From Microcebus murinus (lineage: Eukaryota; Chordata; Mammalia; Primates; Cheirogaleidae), in assembly GCF_040939455.1 (NCBI RefSeq), contig NC_134119.1, positions 9,164,501 through 9,228,500 on the forward strand: a stretch of 64,000 nt of DNA, read 5' to 3'. The notes below the pieces were generated by a model. The model had not been told where the DNA came from and searched no databases. It worked only from the letters and a program-made list of their open reading frames with translations. Positions 1-11,946 of the stretch are shown in pieces; position 1 is the stretch's first letter, and each line of letters opens with the position of its first letter. Both the position numbers and the translations under genes were made by a program.

Positions 1-329
1 GATGACTGTACAACAATAAAATGCTCATCCCCTTCCTTCCTTAAAATGCTCTGAGGATACATTCTAAAATCCTATTTCTACAAACCCTGTAGGATCTGGT
101 CCCCTCAATAGCTGCTTCTCCATCTCGGGAGGAAATTTCTTCCTCTCTCAAAGCCTCTGCAAATCCCTCTACCCAGAGTCTCTTCCCCTCTCTCTTCACC
201 AAACTCCTGTGCATCCTTTGGGCATCAGCCTGAAAGTCACTGCTTGGGTGACTTGATTCCCAGACACCCATTCCTTATGCTGCTCCATATCCAAACCTAC
301 CCCATATCCCACGCCATGCCCCGGTCACT

Positions 330-690
330 ACTTTGTGCAGTGTGGGAGTGAGTTCTCCCTGCCTCTGTCATTTAACTATCACCATAAACATGCCATGCAA
401 CAGCAAAACTCAGTGACTTAGAACAAGGATACAGCTCGGGGTGACAGGCAGTGGTACCTGGAGGAAGCTCTCTTCATGGCCATGGCAGAGGGAAGCCCAA
501 CTGTGCTGGCACTTTGCAAAATTGAGCCTGCAGCACTGGCTAACATCTCATTGGCCAAAAGCAAGTCACACGGTCAACCCCATAGCCAATAAAAGGAAGT
601 ACGTGTAGCCTGGGTGAGAGTCTTGAAAAGTCAGGTGTCACAGGGCAAGGATGCCCAGGGAGGTGTAAAATCTTAGAGCAATAACTCAGT
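330..690 (-). repeat. Possible ERVL-type LTR fragment
   Basis: The stretch has phrases seen in old mammalian LTRs, such as 'aacagcaaaactcagtgacttagaa' near 400 (split here as a cue only) and 'cattggccaaaagcaagtcacacggtc' near 550, plus a degenerate AATAAAAG at about 589. No clear termini or target duplication can be seen. It could equally be ordinary unique sequence, so both the call and the strand are weak. Confidence 0.3.
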
Positions 691-734
691 GTACCACATC
701 CATCACATTTTAACTCTCTGAAAGCAAGGACCCC

Positions 735-830
735 ATGTGCTTTTTTTTATTGCTTTATCTCCACAACCAAGCACAAGACAGTCACATAGTAGGTGCTTCA
801 TAAGGATCTGCTAAACACTCTGAATTCCAA
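735..830 (+). repeat. L2 LINE 3' fragment
   Basis: The phrase 'CACATAGTAGGTGCTTCATA' (around 784) is the conserved L2 3' end (normally '...TAGTAGGTGCTCAATAAA'). Only this short tail is recognisable. It is an old, diverged fragment read in the sense direction. Confidence 0.5.
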
Positions 831-1756
831 AGAATATAGTTCAGCTGAACTCTTGCAACCCAATCCATTTCGGAGTCAGCAACAGCTCATAATGCGAGGA
901 TGCATGAAATATATCCCCCCAGAAAGGTAATGGCACATGTGCTAGACTCTAAATCAGCCATCAACGAGCTACTATCATAGTATCTTCAATGGATTATACA
1001 AATGATGGCTTTGAAGAATGTCTTTGCTTTGCCAGAATTATGATTTGTTATTCATCTTGTGGATTTTTAAACAGAACCTTGTACTTAGTATTCAAATTAA
1101 TGACTCCAATGTATTTGCCTGTATTTTTTTTTTAAAAAAAGAACCATTTTGCACAATACACGTAATTGTTACATTTCTATGATAAACTTACTTGGTAAAA
1201 GCTTTCTTGATTTTATCATTTAGACAAGTAGATATCAGTAAATCAAACTCGAAAGCCGGAATGGTGCAGGGAGAGAGAGGCTTGCAAACCAGGGTGTGAG
1301 GCAAACCTTCAGTTCAGTAAGGACAGTGGCAGGAAAAACAAGGGAGGAAAAAACTCAACGAATATAAGAAAGTGTAAGAATGTTTCAGGATAAGCCTCTC
1401 TCAGCAACCTGTTATTTTGCAATCTCTTGATTTGATTCATTAAAAATTCATCTAGCCTGAGTATTACTTGATAAAAAGAAAATGAGCTTTGAAAATAGTC
1501 TAGGTTTAAATTCTGGATCCGTCATTCCCTGACTGTGTAAGACAGGAAAACCTGACTTCAGTTCCCTGTGTCTCAATTTCATATCCTGCAAAGTGGGAAA
1601 GAAGGTCAGAGGGTCCTACCTCACAAAGTTGTTGTGAAGATTAAAAAAAAAAAAAAAAAAATTGCACAGGTCATTCATCCCAAATGCCTGCCCACAGGCC
1701 CATGCTGGTCTCTAAAAATGTTTCCATGTGTCCACCACAGAATGGTAAAAATACAG
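831..1756. other. Unassigned non-coding stretch
   Basis: No repeat family or gene is recognised. It contains an 18-base A run near 1643-1660 and a T/A run near 1126-1140. Short reading frames here lack any recognisable domain. Confidence 0.4.
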
Positions 1757-2203
1757 TGTTATGTGTTGAACTGTGTCCCCCCCAAAAAAGATATGTTGAA
1801 GTTTTAAGCACTGGCATCTCTAAATGTGACCTTATTTGGAAATAAGGTCTTTGTAGATGTCATCAAGTTAAGATAAGGGCTTCAGGGAAGGCCACCTAAT
1901 CCGATATGATGGTTTCTTTATAGGACAAGGGAAGTGCCACCTGAAGGCCAAGACACACAGGGAGAACACCTGAGACGACAGAGGCAGATTTGCAGTGATG
2001 CAGCTGCAAACAGAGGGACGGGAAGGAAAAACAGATGAACCACCAGAAGCTGGGAAGAGGCAAGGAAAGTCTACCAGAATTTCAGAGGGTGCACGGCCTG
2101 CCACCTTGATGTTGAACTCTGACCTCCAGAACTGTGAGACAATAAATTTCTGTTGTTTTAAGCCAATCAGTCTTTGGTACTTTATTATGACAAATCTAAG
2201 ACA
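1757..2203 (+). repeat. MLT1-type MaLR (ERVL-MaLR) solo LTR
   Basis: This 447-bp block starts TGTTATGTGTTGAACTGTG and ends CTAAGACA, as MaLR LTRs do. Inside are the family hallmarks: a run of C followed by A's, 'GTGACCTTATTTGGAAATAAG', 'GTCATCAAGTTAAGAT', and near the 3' end 'CAGAACTGTGAGACAATAAA' followed by 'TTTCTGTTGTTTTAAGCCA'. The AATAAA there is the ancestral polyadenylation signal. It is probably a complete but old solo LTR, read in the + direction. Two overlapping open frames here are fortuitous. Confidence 0.85.
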
Positions 2204-2463
2204 CAAATGCATATGGTAACAGTAAATGTTTAATTTAAAAAAATTATTTGATTAAAAAAATAGTCCTTTTTAAAAATTTTTTATTTTCTTATTCTCTTAT
2301 AACAAGAAGCGTGAAGATGGCCGTTCAGGGCAGGAGCTTCCTCTGCTTCCCACTCACCAGCCGCGGGGTAAGGTTCTTGTCCACGAGCTGGTGAGTGTAC
2401 ATACTCAGTAGGAAACAAAGGGGACAGACAAGCACAAAAGGCACAGGCGGCCACTCCTTCCTT

Positions 2464-2723
2464 TAAATCAACTTTAAAACAAGATTTCAGAGTAGTTTAG
2501 ATATACAGAAAAATTGAAAGATATTATATCCCATATACCCTGCAGCCAGCATTCCCTCTTACTAACATCTTACATTGATATGCAACATTTGTTATATTTA
2601 ATAAACTAATATGGATACATTATGATGAACTAAAGTCTATATAGATTTCCTCATTGTTCACCTAATGTCCTTTTTGTGTCCTGGGTTCCCACTCAGGATT
2701 CCACATTAGATTTAGTTGCCATT
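2464..2723 (-). repeat. Old L1M LINE fragment (left part, split by Alu)
   Basis: The text around 2505 ('ATACAGAAAAATTGAAAGAT') and 'CCCATATACCCTGCAGCC' resembles the antisense 3' region of ancient mammalian L1 (L1M). The same element seems to resume after the Alu at 3059 and continue into further antisense L1 sequence to about 3960. Subfamily not determinable by eye. Confidence 0.55.
2708..2721. repeat. Alu target-site duplication, left copy
   Basis: AGATTTAGTTGCCA, identical to 3059-3072 on the far side of the Alu. Confidence 0.9.
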
Positions 2724-3058
2724 GGCCGGGCGCGGTGGCTCACACCTGTAATCCTAGCACTGTGGGAGGCCAAGGTGGGTGGATTGCTCGAGGTCAGGAG
2801 TTCGAAACCAGCCTGAGCAAGAGTGAGACCCCATCTCTACTATAAATAGAAAGAAATTAATTGGCCAACTAACATATATACAGAAAAAATTAGCTGGGCA
2901 TGGTGGCACATGCCTGTAGTCCCAGCTACTCGAGAGGCTGAGGCAGAAGGATCGCTTGAGCCCAGGAGTTTGAGGTTGCATGAGCGAGGCTAACGCCACA
3001 GCACTCACTCTAGCCTGGGCAACAGAGTGAGACTCTGTCTCAAAAAAAGAAAAAAAAA
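2724..3058 (+). mobile_element. Lemur-type Alu SINE, full length
   Basis: A dimeric Alu starts GGCCGGGCGCGGTGGCTCAC and ends in an A-rich tail. The left arm has the 7SL-derived Pol III A box and B box ('GTTCGAAACC'). The linker region carries 'CTATAAATAGAAAGAAATTA' and 'ATTGGCCAACTAA', which mark the lemur Alu lineage rather than the anthropoid AluY or AluS. It is flanked by a perfect 14-bp target duplication, AGATTTAGTTGCCA at 2708-2721 and 3059-3072, the usual product of L1-mediated insertion. It split an older L1M copy. One mutation scar is the odd 'GTTGCATGAGCGAGGC' in place of the usual 'GTTGCTGTGAGC'. Confidence 0.93.
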
Positions 3059-3072
3059 AGATTTAGTTGCCA
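3059..3072. repeat. Alu target-site duplication, right copy
   Basis: AGATTTAGTTGCCA, identical to 2708-2721. Confidence 0.9.
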
Positions 3073-3185
3073 CGCCTGCTTGGCCTGGACAGTTTCTCAG
3101 TCTTTCCTTGTTTTTGGTAACCTTGTCGATTTTGAGGAGCACTGCTCAGCTATTTTGTAAAATGCCCTCTTCTTGGTTCTTTTCT

Positions 3186-3960
3186 TGAGGTAAAATTTAT
3201 ATAACATAAAATTACCGTTTTAAAGTGTGCAATTTAGGGGCATTTAGCATATTCACAACATTGTGCAACAGTCACCTCTACTTACAAACAATTTCATCTT
3301 CCCCAAAAGAAAGCCAGTACCCACTCCTTCCCTTCTCCCCCCACCCCCTGGAAAGCACTAATCTTTCTCTCTCTACGGATTTGCCTATTCTGGGTATTTC
3401 ATATAAATAGAATCATACAATACGTGACTCTTTACCACTGGCTTCTTTCACTTAACAATGTTTTCAGAGTTCTATCATATTGTGGTATGTATCAGAACTT
3501 CACTCTTTTTTACATCTGAATGATAGTCCTTTATATGGATATTTCACATTTTGTTTATCCACTTGTCTATTGATGGACATTTGGGTCATTTCTACCTTTT
3601 GGCTGTTGTGAGTAATGCTGTGTGAACAACTGTGTACAAATATTTGGTTTGAGTACCTGTTTTCAGTTCTTTGGGGTATATACCAAGGAGTGGAATTGCT
3701 GGGTCATATGATAATTCTATGTTCAATGTTTTGATGACCTGCCAAACTGTTTTATATAGTGGCTGCACCATTTTACAGAATTTTTAAAAATTAATAGACT
3801 ATTTTCTCAGGGCAGTTTTAGGTTTACAGAAAAATTGATTGGAAAGCACAAAGAATTCCAACATTCCTCCCCCCATGCACTCAGTTTCTCCTATTATTGA
3901 CATCTTGTATTAGTGTGATACTTTTGCAGAAGGGCTTCTTAAATAAGATGTTTTCCCACT
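3186..3960 (-). repeat. L1M LINE 3' region, antisense
   Basis: This reads as the classic antisense tail of old L1: 'TTTAAAGTGTGCAATTTAGG' and 'TCATATAAATAGAATCATAC', then 'TTGTTTATCCACTTGTCTAT', 'GATGGACATTTGGGTCATTT' and 'GGAGTGGAATTGCTGGGTCA', ending with 'GTGGCTGCACCATTTTAC' at about 3776. The remaining part to ~3960 resembles a second L1M piece like that at 2464. There is no intact reverse transcriptase frame. Confidence 0.8.
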
Positions 3961-4299
3961 TTTTCTCCAAGGTAAAAGACTTCAACATGGAATAGCAGTG
4001 ATACTGGATGGTAGGTTGTGTGAACTTTGGTATATAGTGGAGACTAGATGCCTTCCAGCCTTTTCCCTGTTAATGAGTCAGATCTCAACAGCGCTTGCAT
4101 GCTCTCATGACGTATCTGCAGAATCCCTCCATCCCAGTGACTTTTCCTGCACAGGACAGGTGCTTGAGTTGAAGGCAACATGGAATTTGAAGATGTAGCA
4201 GCCCCAGGTCTAATAAACTTAAGGGAAAGCCAATCAAGGCTTATCTTTCTTGTGGGGATGGAGAAAGCCCCATATTTTAAAATGTGCTATCTCCATCTC

Positions 4300-4617
4300 A
4301 CTAAAAGAAGGTGGGAGGACTCAAGAAATCAACACCATCCTCCAAAGTAAGGTATCACAAGAATGGAAGAATAGGCTCCACATGTACTCGCCATCAAATT
4401 GGCACTAACTGAGCAACACTATGGTGCTCACAGGGTAGTAATATTCTTCAGGAATTGGGGTTTTGGGGGTGGGTAAACTCACAACTAATGGACGCAGTGA
4501 GCATTGTAGGGTGGAAGGGCATGCCTCAAATCATGGTTTGGGTGTGGCAAAGTCATAACATGTAACCAAAATGTTTGTACCCCCATAATATCCTGAAATA
4601 AAAAGAAAAAGAAATGG
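4300..4617 (+). mobile_element. Strepsirrhine-type L1 3' end
   Basis: Ends 'TTTGTACCCCCATAATATCC' plus an A-rich tail (AAATAAAAAGAAAAAG), preceded by 'GACGCAGTGAGCATTGTAGG'. I associate this 3' UTR with L1 of lemurs and lorises; the antisense copy at 51641 has the same signature. It is 5'-truncated with no ORF2 left. Clear target duplications were not found. Confidence 0.65.
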
Positions 4618-4883
4618 ACACCAAAAGAGAAGAGGGATGGCCTTTGGAATCTGCACTTTTTATAGAGGGATAAAAGTGCTTAACACTGGTACAAGTGCAT
4701 TATCATTTTCTCCACCACAACTCTTGGCATTCACATTTTTCTAATATGAATCCTTTAGTGTCAGAGGTTTCCTCTGCTTCTTAAAGTTCAGGGCCCAGAA
4801 TGATGGTCCAACTAATTCTTCTAAGCTGTGCTCCAGGAAGAACACACTTTTGTGTTCAAATAACCACTTTTCATGTTACAGCC

Positions 4884-5295
4884 TGTCTTGATCTGTTTGG
4901 GGCTGCTATAATAGAATACCAGAGACTGGGTAACTTATAAAGAAAAGAAATTTATTTCTCACAGTTCTTAAGTCTGGGAGATCTAATATCAAGGTGCCGG
5001 CATCTGGCAAGGGCCTTCTACCTGAGTCATCTCAGGTGGCAGGGGAGAGGGTTGTCGTGGAGGTGACAGGGGGGAGGGAGGACAGAGAGAGAGAACTGAA
5101 TTCGCTTTTTATAATGAACCGACTCTCAACATGACACAAATCCACTCCCACAATCAGAACCGCAATCCATTCATGAGGGGAGAACCCTCAATTCCTAATC
5201 ACGCCCCGTCAGGCCCCGACTCCCAACGCAGTTGCACTGGGAATTAAGTTTCCAACACAGGCTTGCTTTCTGGTGGACACGTTCAAACCACAGCA
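4884..5295 (-). repeat. MST/MLT1-type MaLR LTR, antisense
   Basis: Reverse-strand MaLR hallmarks on the + text: 'GGGGCTGCTATAATAGAATA', 'AGAGACTGGGTAACTTATAA', 'GAAATTTATTTCTCACAG' (which holds the antisense AATAAA), and near the other end 'CCATTCATGAGGGGAGAACC' and 'CACTGGGAATTAAGTTTCC'. The block runs from TGTCTTGATCTG to CCACAGCA. It is probably a solo LTR. The MST versus MLT1 subfamily is not certain. Confidence 0.8.
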
Positions 5296-7856
5296 CAGCC
5301 TCCAATTCTTGCATATCATCATGCAGAACAGGAAAGTATATTTAAGTAGCAACTGGTTAGGTTATTTTCTCTTCAAAAGACCCTTCAACTACCAATGAAA
5401 TCATTTCCTTATTAATTTTTAAATTTTGCTTACTATTTCTGATTTAGTATAATCCCCGTGAAGACTCAACGAGTTAGTCATTTTGAAAATATCTTTCACC
5501 TGTCTTGTTTTAGTTTGCTTAAGCTTAAATTTCCAAGCAGGTGGAGTTCCTTTTTCAGATAAAGGCAGTACAAATTTCAGAAGCTGGAACTGGAGAAATT
5601 CACCTTTTCCTTTCGTTTTATCATTGTCCCCTGAAGTTTTTATTTTCTCTTACCACATAACGTCACAGTTTTAAAATTTCACACATTCCATGCAAGGCTA
5701 GGATAAAGCATTTCTCCTATATATTTTTTTTATTTACCTGTTCCACCTGTCATTTTTCTCTTTCTTCTCTTCTGCTGAAGCACGTATGTCCCCTTCTGAT
5801 GATCACATACACATACGGGGAGGCAAATAACCACTCGTGTATACCCACATGCATAGTACACACATCACACCTGTTATTCTTCCTTTGCTTTGAATCTTTT
5901 TGTTCTACTTATTCATGACTCTTTTAAAATGTGCGAAACAACCTTTTAGTTACCTTGAAATCCACTGCTATGGATGTTTAACTGAGTGCAGAAGCGAGAA
6001 AATTAAAATAATCAATGAATGTAGTTTGCTACCTGGTCAATGTCATCAGCATTTAATTTACTCATTCCTTCAAGCTTCACTCTTTGCACGACTAGTTAGC
6101 CATAATGCGATTATCTCCATACCCATTCCTACTGGAAGCTGGGATGGCTTAGCCATAGAAGGACCCTTACCTGTTCACTTCATTTAGAAAAAGAGGAAGT
6201 TGGACTCTTAATTGATCATATTTTCTTAGACAACAAATACCTAATTTTGCAAATGCTTCTCTAATTCCCTCAAACCTGGTTCCAAACGGTAAGAATGGAA
6301 AGTGTAGCAGAGGCCAAAGGTGACCCTCCATATCCCCAGGGGAGCATCGTGCCCATGCGTGTCACATGACAGATTCCAAGCGCCAGCCCCTGGGACTCCC
6401 CACAAGAGGGTTTTGCAGGCTGCCAGAGACTCTCAGCCCCTCACATGAAGTGGACAGACATGCTGGGGACTTAGTACTCTTGGAAGCAGCTTTTAACCAA
6501 TGACTGATTGGATTAGGTGGGTAAACCCCCTAGCTCCCTTGAGCCTCGGCACGAGTGACTCCAGACCTCTGTCCTACACTGTCTGCATAAGTTGCCCATA
6601 GTCACAACTCATTAGATAATTCTCCTTTATTTGTTTCCCACACTTTGTTACCCCACACTCCACTCTCCTACCAGGGCTCCCTGGGCTCACCTTCTACCCC
6701 AACTACTGCCACTCAAACCCTATCTCAGTATCTGTAGTATCCAAATAGTGTCTCAGTCTGAACCTACAGGATATCTTCAGATTGTAGTAGAAAGACTTGT
6801 TTTGGCAAAGAAAAAAAATCAGTTCATTGTGGTCAGTATGTTAAAGCTGCTGTAATTTCAAAGGAGATCGTGGTAATTATTATAAATAACACCACAATCC
6901 ACCCAGTAACAGAAGGATATTTTTTAACAACCTCCTAAGTTGCTAATTTTTAATTAGAAAATCCAAGGCTCGGATGAACTAGAATTAAAATATCTTTATT
7001 CTTATATGATATAGAAACTACTTTCAAATCTGATTTCTTTCTAGGTTTGAGTTGTTTAATGAACATTCAACAAGTACTGGCCATATACCAGACGTGATGC
7101 CACCTTCTGAGAATACCAAGAAGAAATTCTTCTCTTCCTGACCCAACAGAAAGAAGTGTAGGTTTCAGTCTGACATGCCCATGAAAGGTTATTTTTAAAT
7201 GGCCTCTATGTGAGTCTGCAAATATAACCAAGAGTCCATATGCCTTTTGATCTGTTTTTCAGATACTGAGGGAACTGAGTCTATCAAGATATCAGCTTTA
7301 TGTTTGATCTTAAATTTCATTTGACTCTACAAAAACCACATAATCTTAGATTTTTTTTACTATAAAGGTCATTATTATGAAAATTGGAAAAATTTGAATG
7401 AAATCTGTATACTGGATAGTAATTAATATCAATTTTAATTTTCTGGTTATGATAATTATGTTTTCATTATGTAAGAGGATTTGAGAATTTGTTTTTAGTA
7501 AATAAACACCTACATATTTAGGGGTAATCATGTCTGCAACTTACTCTGAAATGGTTCTGGAAAAAAATCATTTACTTATGATACATGCACAAATCTATCT
7601 ATATATACATGCACACATATTTAACTATCTATATACATATAGACATAGTCTATGTGTCTATGATATGTAGAGATAGAAATATATTAAACAGAAAGAATGA
7701 GAAGGAAAGAGCAAATGTAGTAAGCATTAACATTGAAGGAATCCAGGTAAAAGTTACATGGGAATACTTTGTATTATTCTTGCAACTTTTCTTGAAGTCA
7801 GAAATTATGTTAAAGTAATTTTTTTAAAAAGACACAGTTCTAGCCAAGACATAGTT
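5296..7856. other. Unassigned AT-rich intergenic stretch
   Basis: No gene or confident repeat is seen. Around 7585-7680 there is degenerate (TATA/CATA) simple sequence. Open frames near 5483, 5900 and 6631 show no domain, codon bias or splice context that would support a gene. Confidence 0.4.
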
Positions 7857-8180
<324 letters not shown>

Positions 8181-8391
8181 CTAGCAGCACTATGTGCACC
8201 AGGTATAACTGGTCCTATGTTCTCAGTGCTTTCTATAAAATAAACAATCTCTTCTAAGGGTTTAATTCACGGCTGTTTTTCTAACTAAACAAATAAATAA
8301 AATTGCTTATATTTTGGTTGGAAAGAATTCCTTTATCTCAGAGACTCAGAGTCAACTCAACATTTGGTCTCTTCCATTAAAAAAAATTATT

Positions 8392-8421
8392 GATTGATTG
8401 ATTCATTCATTCATTCATTTA
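8392..8421. repeat. (ATTG)n / (ATTC)n simple repeat
   Basis: 'TGATTGATTGATTCATTCAT' and further ATTC units form a short tetranucleotide repeat that shifts motif midway. Confidence 0.85.
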
Positions 8422-8969
8422 AAGGTAGTTCCACAGCTAGAGCTTCCTCCCTGCCTACTGCAAGTGTTTTATCTTCAGTACACTTCACTGGGATTTATAC
8501 ACGAACTTGTCTTTATCCACTCTGAGGAGATGGTAGGAAGCTCCCTGATTGTTTCTGGACTCCAGGCAATTATGGAGAACTGTGTGCATCCTACAGACTT
8601 GGAGTTTAACACTGACTTAGCCTATTCCTCTCTAAATGCATTACACCAGTGGTCTTTCAATACTTCTATGGGCCATTTCTAGAGCTTTCCATAATGGAAC
8701 TCTTCCATTGTTTCACCTACAGACTACTGAAAACTGACCAGAGGCATTATTAACATTTTAGATGTTTCTGTTAGCGAAAACAGCATATTTGCCTTTTCAC
8801 CTCAGTTGAACTCCATTCCTCAATTCTTACAAGTTGTGACTCTAGACTAGTCATGGAATATGTCCTGCTGACTTACTACACACACAAATGAAACCAGGGA
8901 CATGCAGGGCTTGAGTAAGAGGCTGTCACAGATTATAATTTCTAAAATTGGCCAAAGTTGTCTACCTGT

Positions 8970-9435
8970 CCCATAGGCTTTACCAGAACTTGTCACCCTT
9001 CCATTAGGATGTAGAATGAATGTCCCTGCTCCTGGAAGCTGGGTGGGACTTTCTGTCTGCCTCAGTGAGTAGAGTACAGCCTAAGCAATGCTGCGTGCCT
9101 TCTGAAGCTAGGTCATAAAAGGAAACGTGGCTTTCCCCTAGCTTCGAACGTTTGCCCTTGGAATTCAGCAGCCACTGCACTGTAGGGAAGCCCAGGCCAC
9201 ATGCAGAGGAACTGAAGTCCCCAGAGTTCCCAGCTGACTGACACACCAATTCGCCAGCCACAGGAGTGAGTCACACTGGAGACAGATCCTCCAGCCCTTA
9301 GGCAATCCTCCCAACTAATGCTATGTGGTGTGGAGTCCAGCCTTCTCCATAGAGCCCTGTCCAAATTACAGACTCATGCACAGGATAAATGTTTGTTGCT
9401 GTTTTGAGCGATTAAGGTTTGGAGAGATTTTCTAT
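8970..9435 (+). repeat. MLT1-type MaLR LTR (diverged)
   Basis: The 3' part has 'AGAGCCCTGTCCAAATTACA', 'GACTCATGCACAGGATAAAT' and 'GTTTGTTGCTGTTTTGAGC', the pattern of an old MLT1 LTR around its polyadenylation region. The 5' boundary is approximate. Overlapping open frames at 9004-9364 and 9325-9661 are by-products. Confidence 0.5.
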
Positions 9436-10849
9436 GCAGAAGTGGATAACAAGGACATTATCACAGGATGTGCCAAGAAACCCAAGCCTCAAGATGGTGT
9501 TTATTGACATTATTATGTTTTCTCATATTTTAAGACATGGCTCTGTTGATGCATTCTTTACTCTTAAAGTGGGCAGTGAGAAGAAAGAAAGGAAGAAAGG
9601 TGTTTTACAGACTTTGTTCTTGTTGCAGCATGTTTCACATGTATTTAGGAATAACGTGTAGCCAAGGAGGGGCTGAATCATTGAGTGGTTTCCATGTACA
9701 GCTGAAATCTACTAATAATGAAAAATAGCTAATTATGTCAGATATCTTTAGATACCTGCAGAACCCCTCCACCCTTCTCCATGAGGTGTAAGGGGCTGAC
9801 TGTATAAGAAATAACAAAAGGCTCTCTTCTTCCTTCTGGAAGGACAGTGAGTCAGGCAATAAAGATCTGTTGAAGCAAGAAATTTAGGTGGCAGCATGCT
9901 GGTAATTGTTCAAAAACTGGCTCTCTAGGTAAAAAACATGGGTGCATATATACACATATAGGTTTGTTAAAAATTTTACTGATATAAAAATGTGTGGCAC
10001 ACAATTTAAAAGTAATAATAAAATATACAATATTTCTTTATTATAAATTCTATAGAGTTAATTGATTCTCATATAATGCTTTCACTGATTTTCTCCCCAG
10101 CTCTTGTATCCATAGTCAACCTATGGTTACAATTGATAAATGAGTGTAGTTGGGACATGATTATTGGTTAACATTTTTGTTTGCAGTAATAAGTAAAATT
10201 AAAGTAAAAATATAAAAATATAGGAATTTTACTTATTCCTCAATGATATGAGCTGCTTTTTTTTTCTCAATCAGTAATATCTTTCAAATACTGGAGGAAT
10301 ACACCCTCAGTTTTTTATAGTATTCACAACAGTTATAGACATGAGACATTTTTAAGTTTAATCTTCATTAACAGTTTTTCCATCATTTTCTTAAATCCAG
10401 ACAATCAGCAAAACAATAAAGCCCTGACTTGTAGTGTTTGCCAATGTCTGTGGTGTAAATACCACCCCCAGGGACCATCTCAGGCTACCAATGAGACATC
10501 ACTTACCATGGCACTGGGAAATGATCTGCAGTAGTACACTATTACAGGGCATTGCCACCGTGTGGATACAGATACAATAGACATAAATAGCCTCAAGGGC
10601 ATAAGTAATAGTAAAATGTAAAATAATTAGGAAATAATGAGTTCTGGGGATTTATTATTCTTTGTTGTTAATAATATAATTTATTTAATTGACATTTACT
10701 TATTTTTTTTATAATGGTTGTGCTTAACAACTAGGTGGAAAATTCCTGAAAATTTACCAATTGGCTTTCATAAACCGGTATGAGCCCACTAGCTCCGGCT
10801 CAGCCAGGAGGTAGGCAGTGACAGAATGTTGATCTGCAATGAGGACAAG
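9436..10849. other. Unassigned AT-rich stretch
   Basis: No repeat or gene recognised. Very AT-rich at 9950-10260 and 10600-10720. Confidence 0.4.
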
Positions 10850-11027
10850 CAGTGGTTCCCAACCCTGGCTGCACATTGCAGTCACCTGGGTGGCTCTTAG
10901 AAATGCCAATGCCAGGGCCCCACCTCAGAGCAATTAAATCAGACTCTCTGGGAGCAGGCCTTGGGCGCCATTATCTTTTTATGTTCTGCCAAATGATTCC
11001 AATGTGCAGCCAAGGTTGAGAACTGCC
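10850..11027 (+). mobile_element. MER5A-like non-autonomous hAT transposon
   Basis: Begins CAGTGGTTCCCAACCCTGGC and ends 'CCAAGGTTGAGAACTGCC', which are imperfect inverted ends. The interior has 'GGGCCCCACCTCAGAGCAAT' and 'TAAATCAGACTCTCTGGGAG', the MER5A signature. At about 178 bp it is close to the family length and has no coding capacity. Confidence 0.85.
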
Positions 11028-11366
11028 GGGAGAGAGGAAGAGGCTGACTAGCCTGCTCCTGGAGAGATGAGAGTCACCCAGGCTGGGAGCTCAGAGTGAC
11101 TCAATGGAGCCCAGAGGGGGTTAGAGAAATGTCTGGAGCAGGAACTCAGTTGTAGGTGAGGCCACCTGGAAGGGGCAATCAGCCCCCAAAGAATCCAGTG
11201 CTCTGTCCCTTGCCCACAGCAGGGAGCCCTGTGCAGGTGAGCCCGTCCCTCCCCTGGCTGTTCCCTTCTCAGACAGGTGGGGGCTGACCCTGGCCAGCCC
11301 CTCTCCCCACCTTGAGTTATCCTGTAGAAGTGTCTCCCACACATGCCCTCGATACTTTGCTGACTC

Positions 11367-11372
11367 CAACAG
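11367..11372. repeat. Provirus target-site duplication, left
   Basis: CAACAG directly abuts the 3' LTR and is repeated exactly at 16392-16397. A 6-bp duplication is usual for class II (beta-like/IAP) retroviral integration. Confidence 0.95.
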
Positions 11373-11636
11373 TGTCGCGCCCACCTCGCCAGCAAGGAAG
11401 ACGCGGCAACAGGAGTTCTTCTGACAGTGCTTTATTGGGGGATCCCTTAGGCTACATTTTGCGGAAGACCCAGAAAAGGGGAAGGGCAGTTCCTTATATA
11501 CACTGCAAAGCAGGAAACTCATATCATTGGTTACATTCGACACACAGGCGCAGAACTTGTTTACCAGCGGGAGAAGCAAGGGCGAGGCACCGGATATCAG
11601 CGCCATATTTTAATGGCGTTGTCACCGCGCCCCACA
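11373..11636 (-). repeat. 3' LTR of the IAP-like provirus
   Basis: 264 bp, running TGTGGGGCG... to ...GCGCGACA on the minus strand. By direct reading it is identical to the 5' LTR at 16128-16391. It contains CCAAT (11526-11530 antisense), TATATAA (11494-11500) and AATAAA (11431-11436). The ~58-base spacing from TATA to AATAAA implies a very short R region, as in IAP LTRs. Confidence 0.96.
11431..11436 (-). terminator. Polyadenylation signal AATAAA in 3' LTR
   Basis: AATAAAGCACTGTC on the minus strand. As the 3' LTR copy it would direct cleavage of the proviral transcript a little downstream (lower coordinates). Confidence 0.8.
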
Positions 11637-11648
11637 GCTCCCCCTGTT
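11637..11648 (-). other. Polypurine tract (plus-strand primer) of provirus
   Basis: The minus strand reads AACAGGGGGAGC directly before the TGTGGGG start of the 3' LTR. A purine-rich tract abutting U3 is the expected primer site for plus-strand DNA synthesis. Confidence 0.85.
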
Positions 11649-11946
11649 TTATTTAATAAATGAGCACTGAGCAGCCGCTCAGCCCCGTCCTTCGACAGAG
11701 CGATCAAGGCTGCAGAGCCTCATAGCCAACAGCTGTCACCTTGCCTCGTGCAATGAGCAGAACTCGGAGGCGTGCAAAGGCTGACTGCCAGGCAAACAAA
11801 ATGGGTAAGGCCTCTGTCTTAGGCTACATGGGTTGCTTCCCCATCATGGCTCAAATCTACGACGCTCAATGATGGGGCCCCATGCATTCCCGTCATGGAG
11901 TAACCTTACAGCCAACTCGGGGGGCTGCTGGGGCGATAACAGCGCC
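11649..11946 (-). other. Proviral 3' untranslated region
   Basis: About 300 bp between the env stop and the polypurine tract. No open frame of note is visible. It may hold export or packaging signals, but none can be recognised by eye. Confidence 0.5.

Noticed and set aside
11121..11606. 161-codon minus-strand open frame across the 3' LTR
   Set aside because: Its sequence is U3/R/U5 of the LTR plus flank; the same peptide recurs from the 5' LTR (16065-16361). It is not a known LTR-encoded gene and has no domain.
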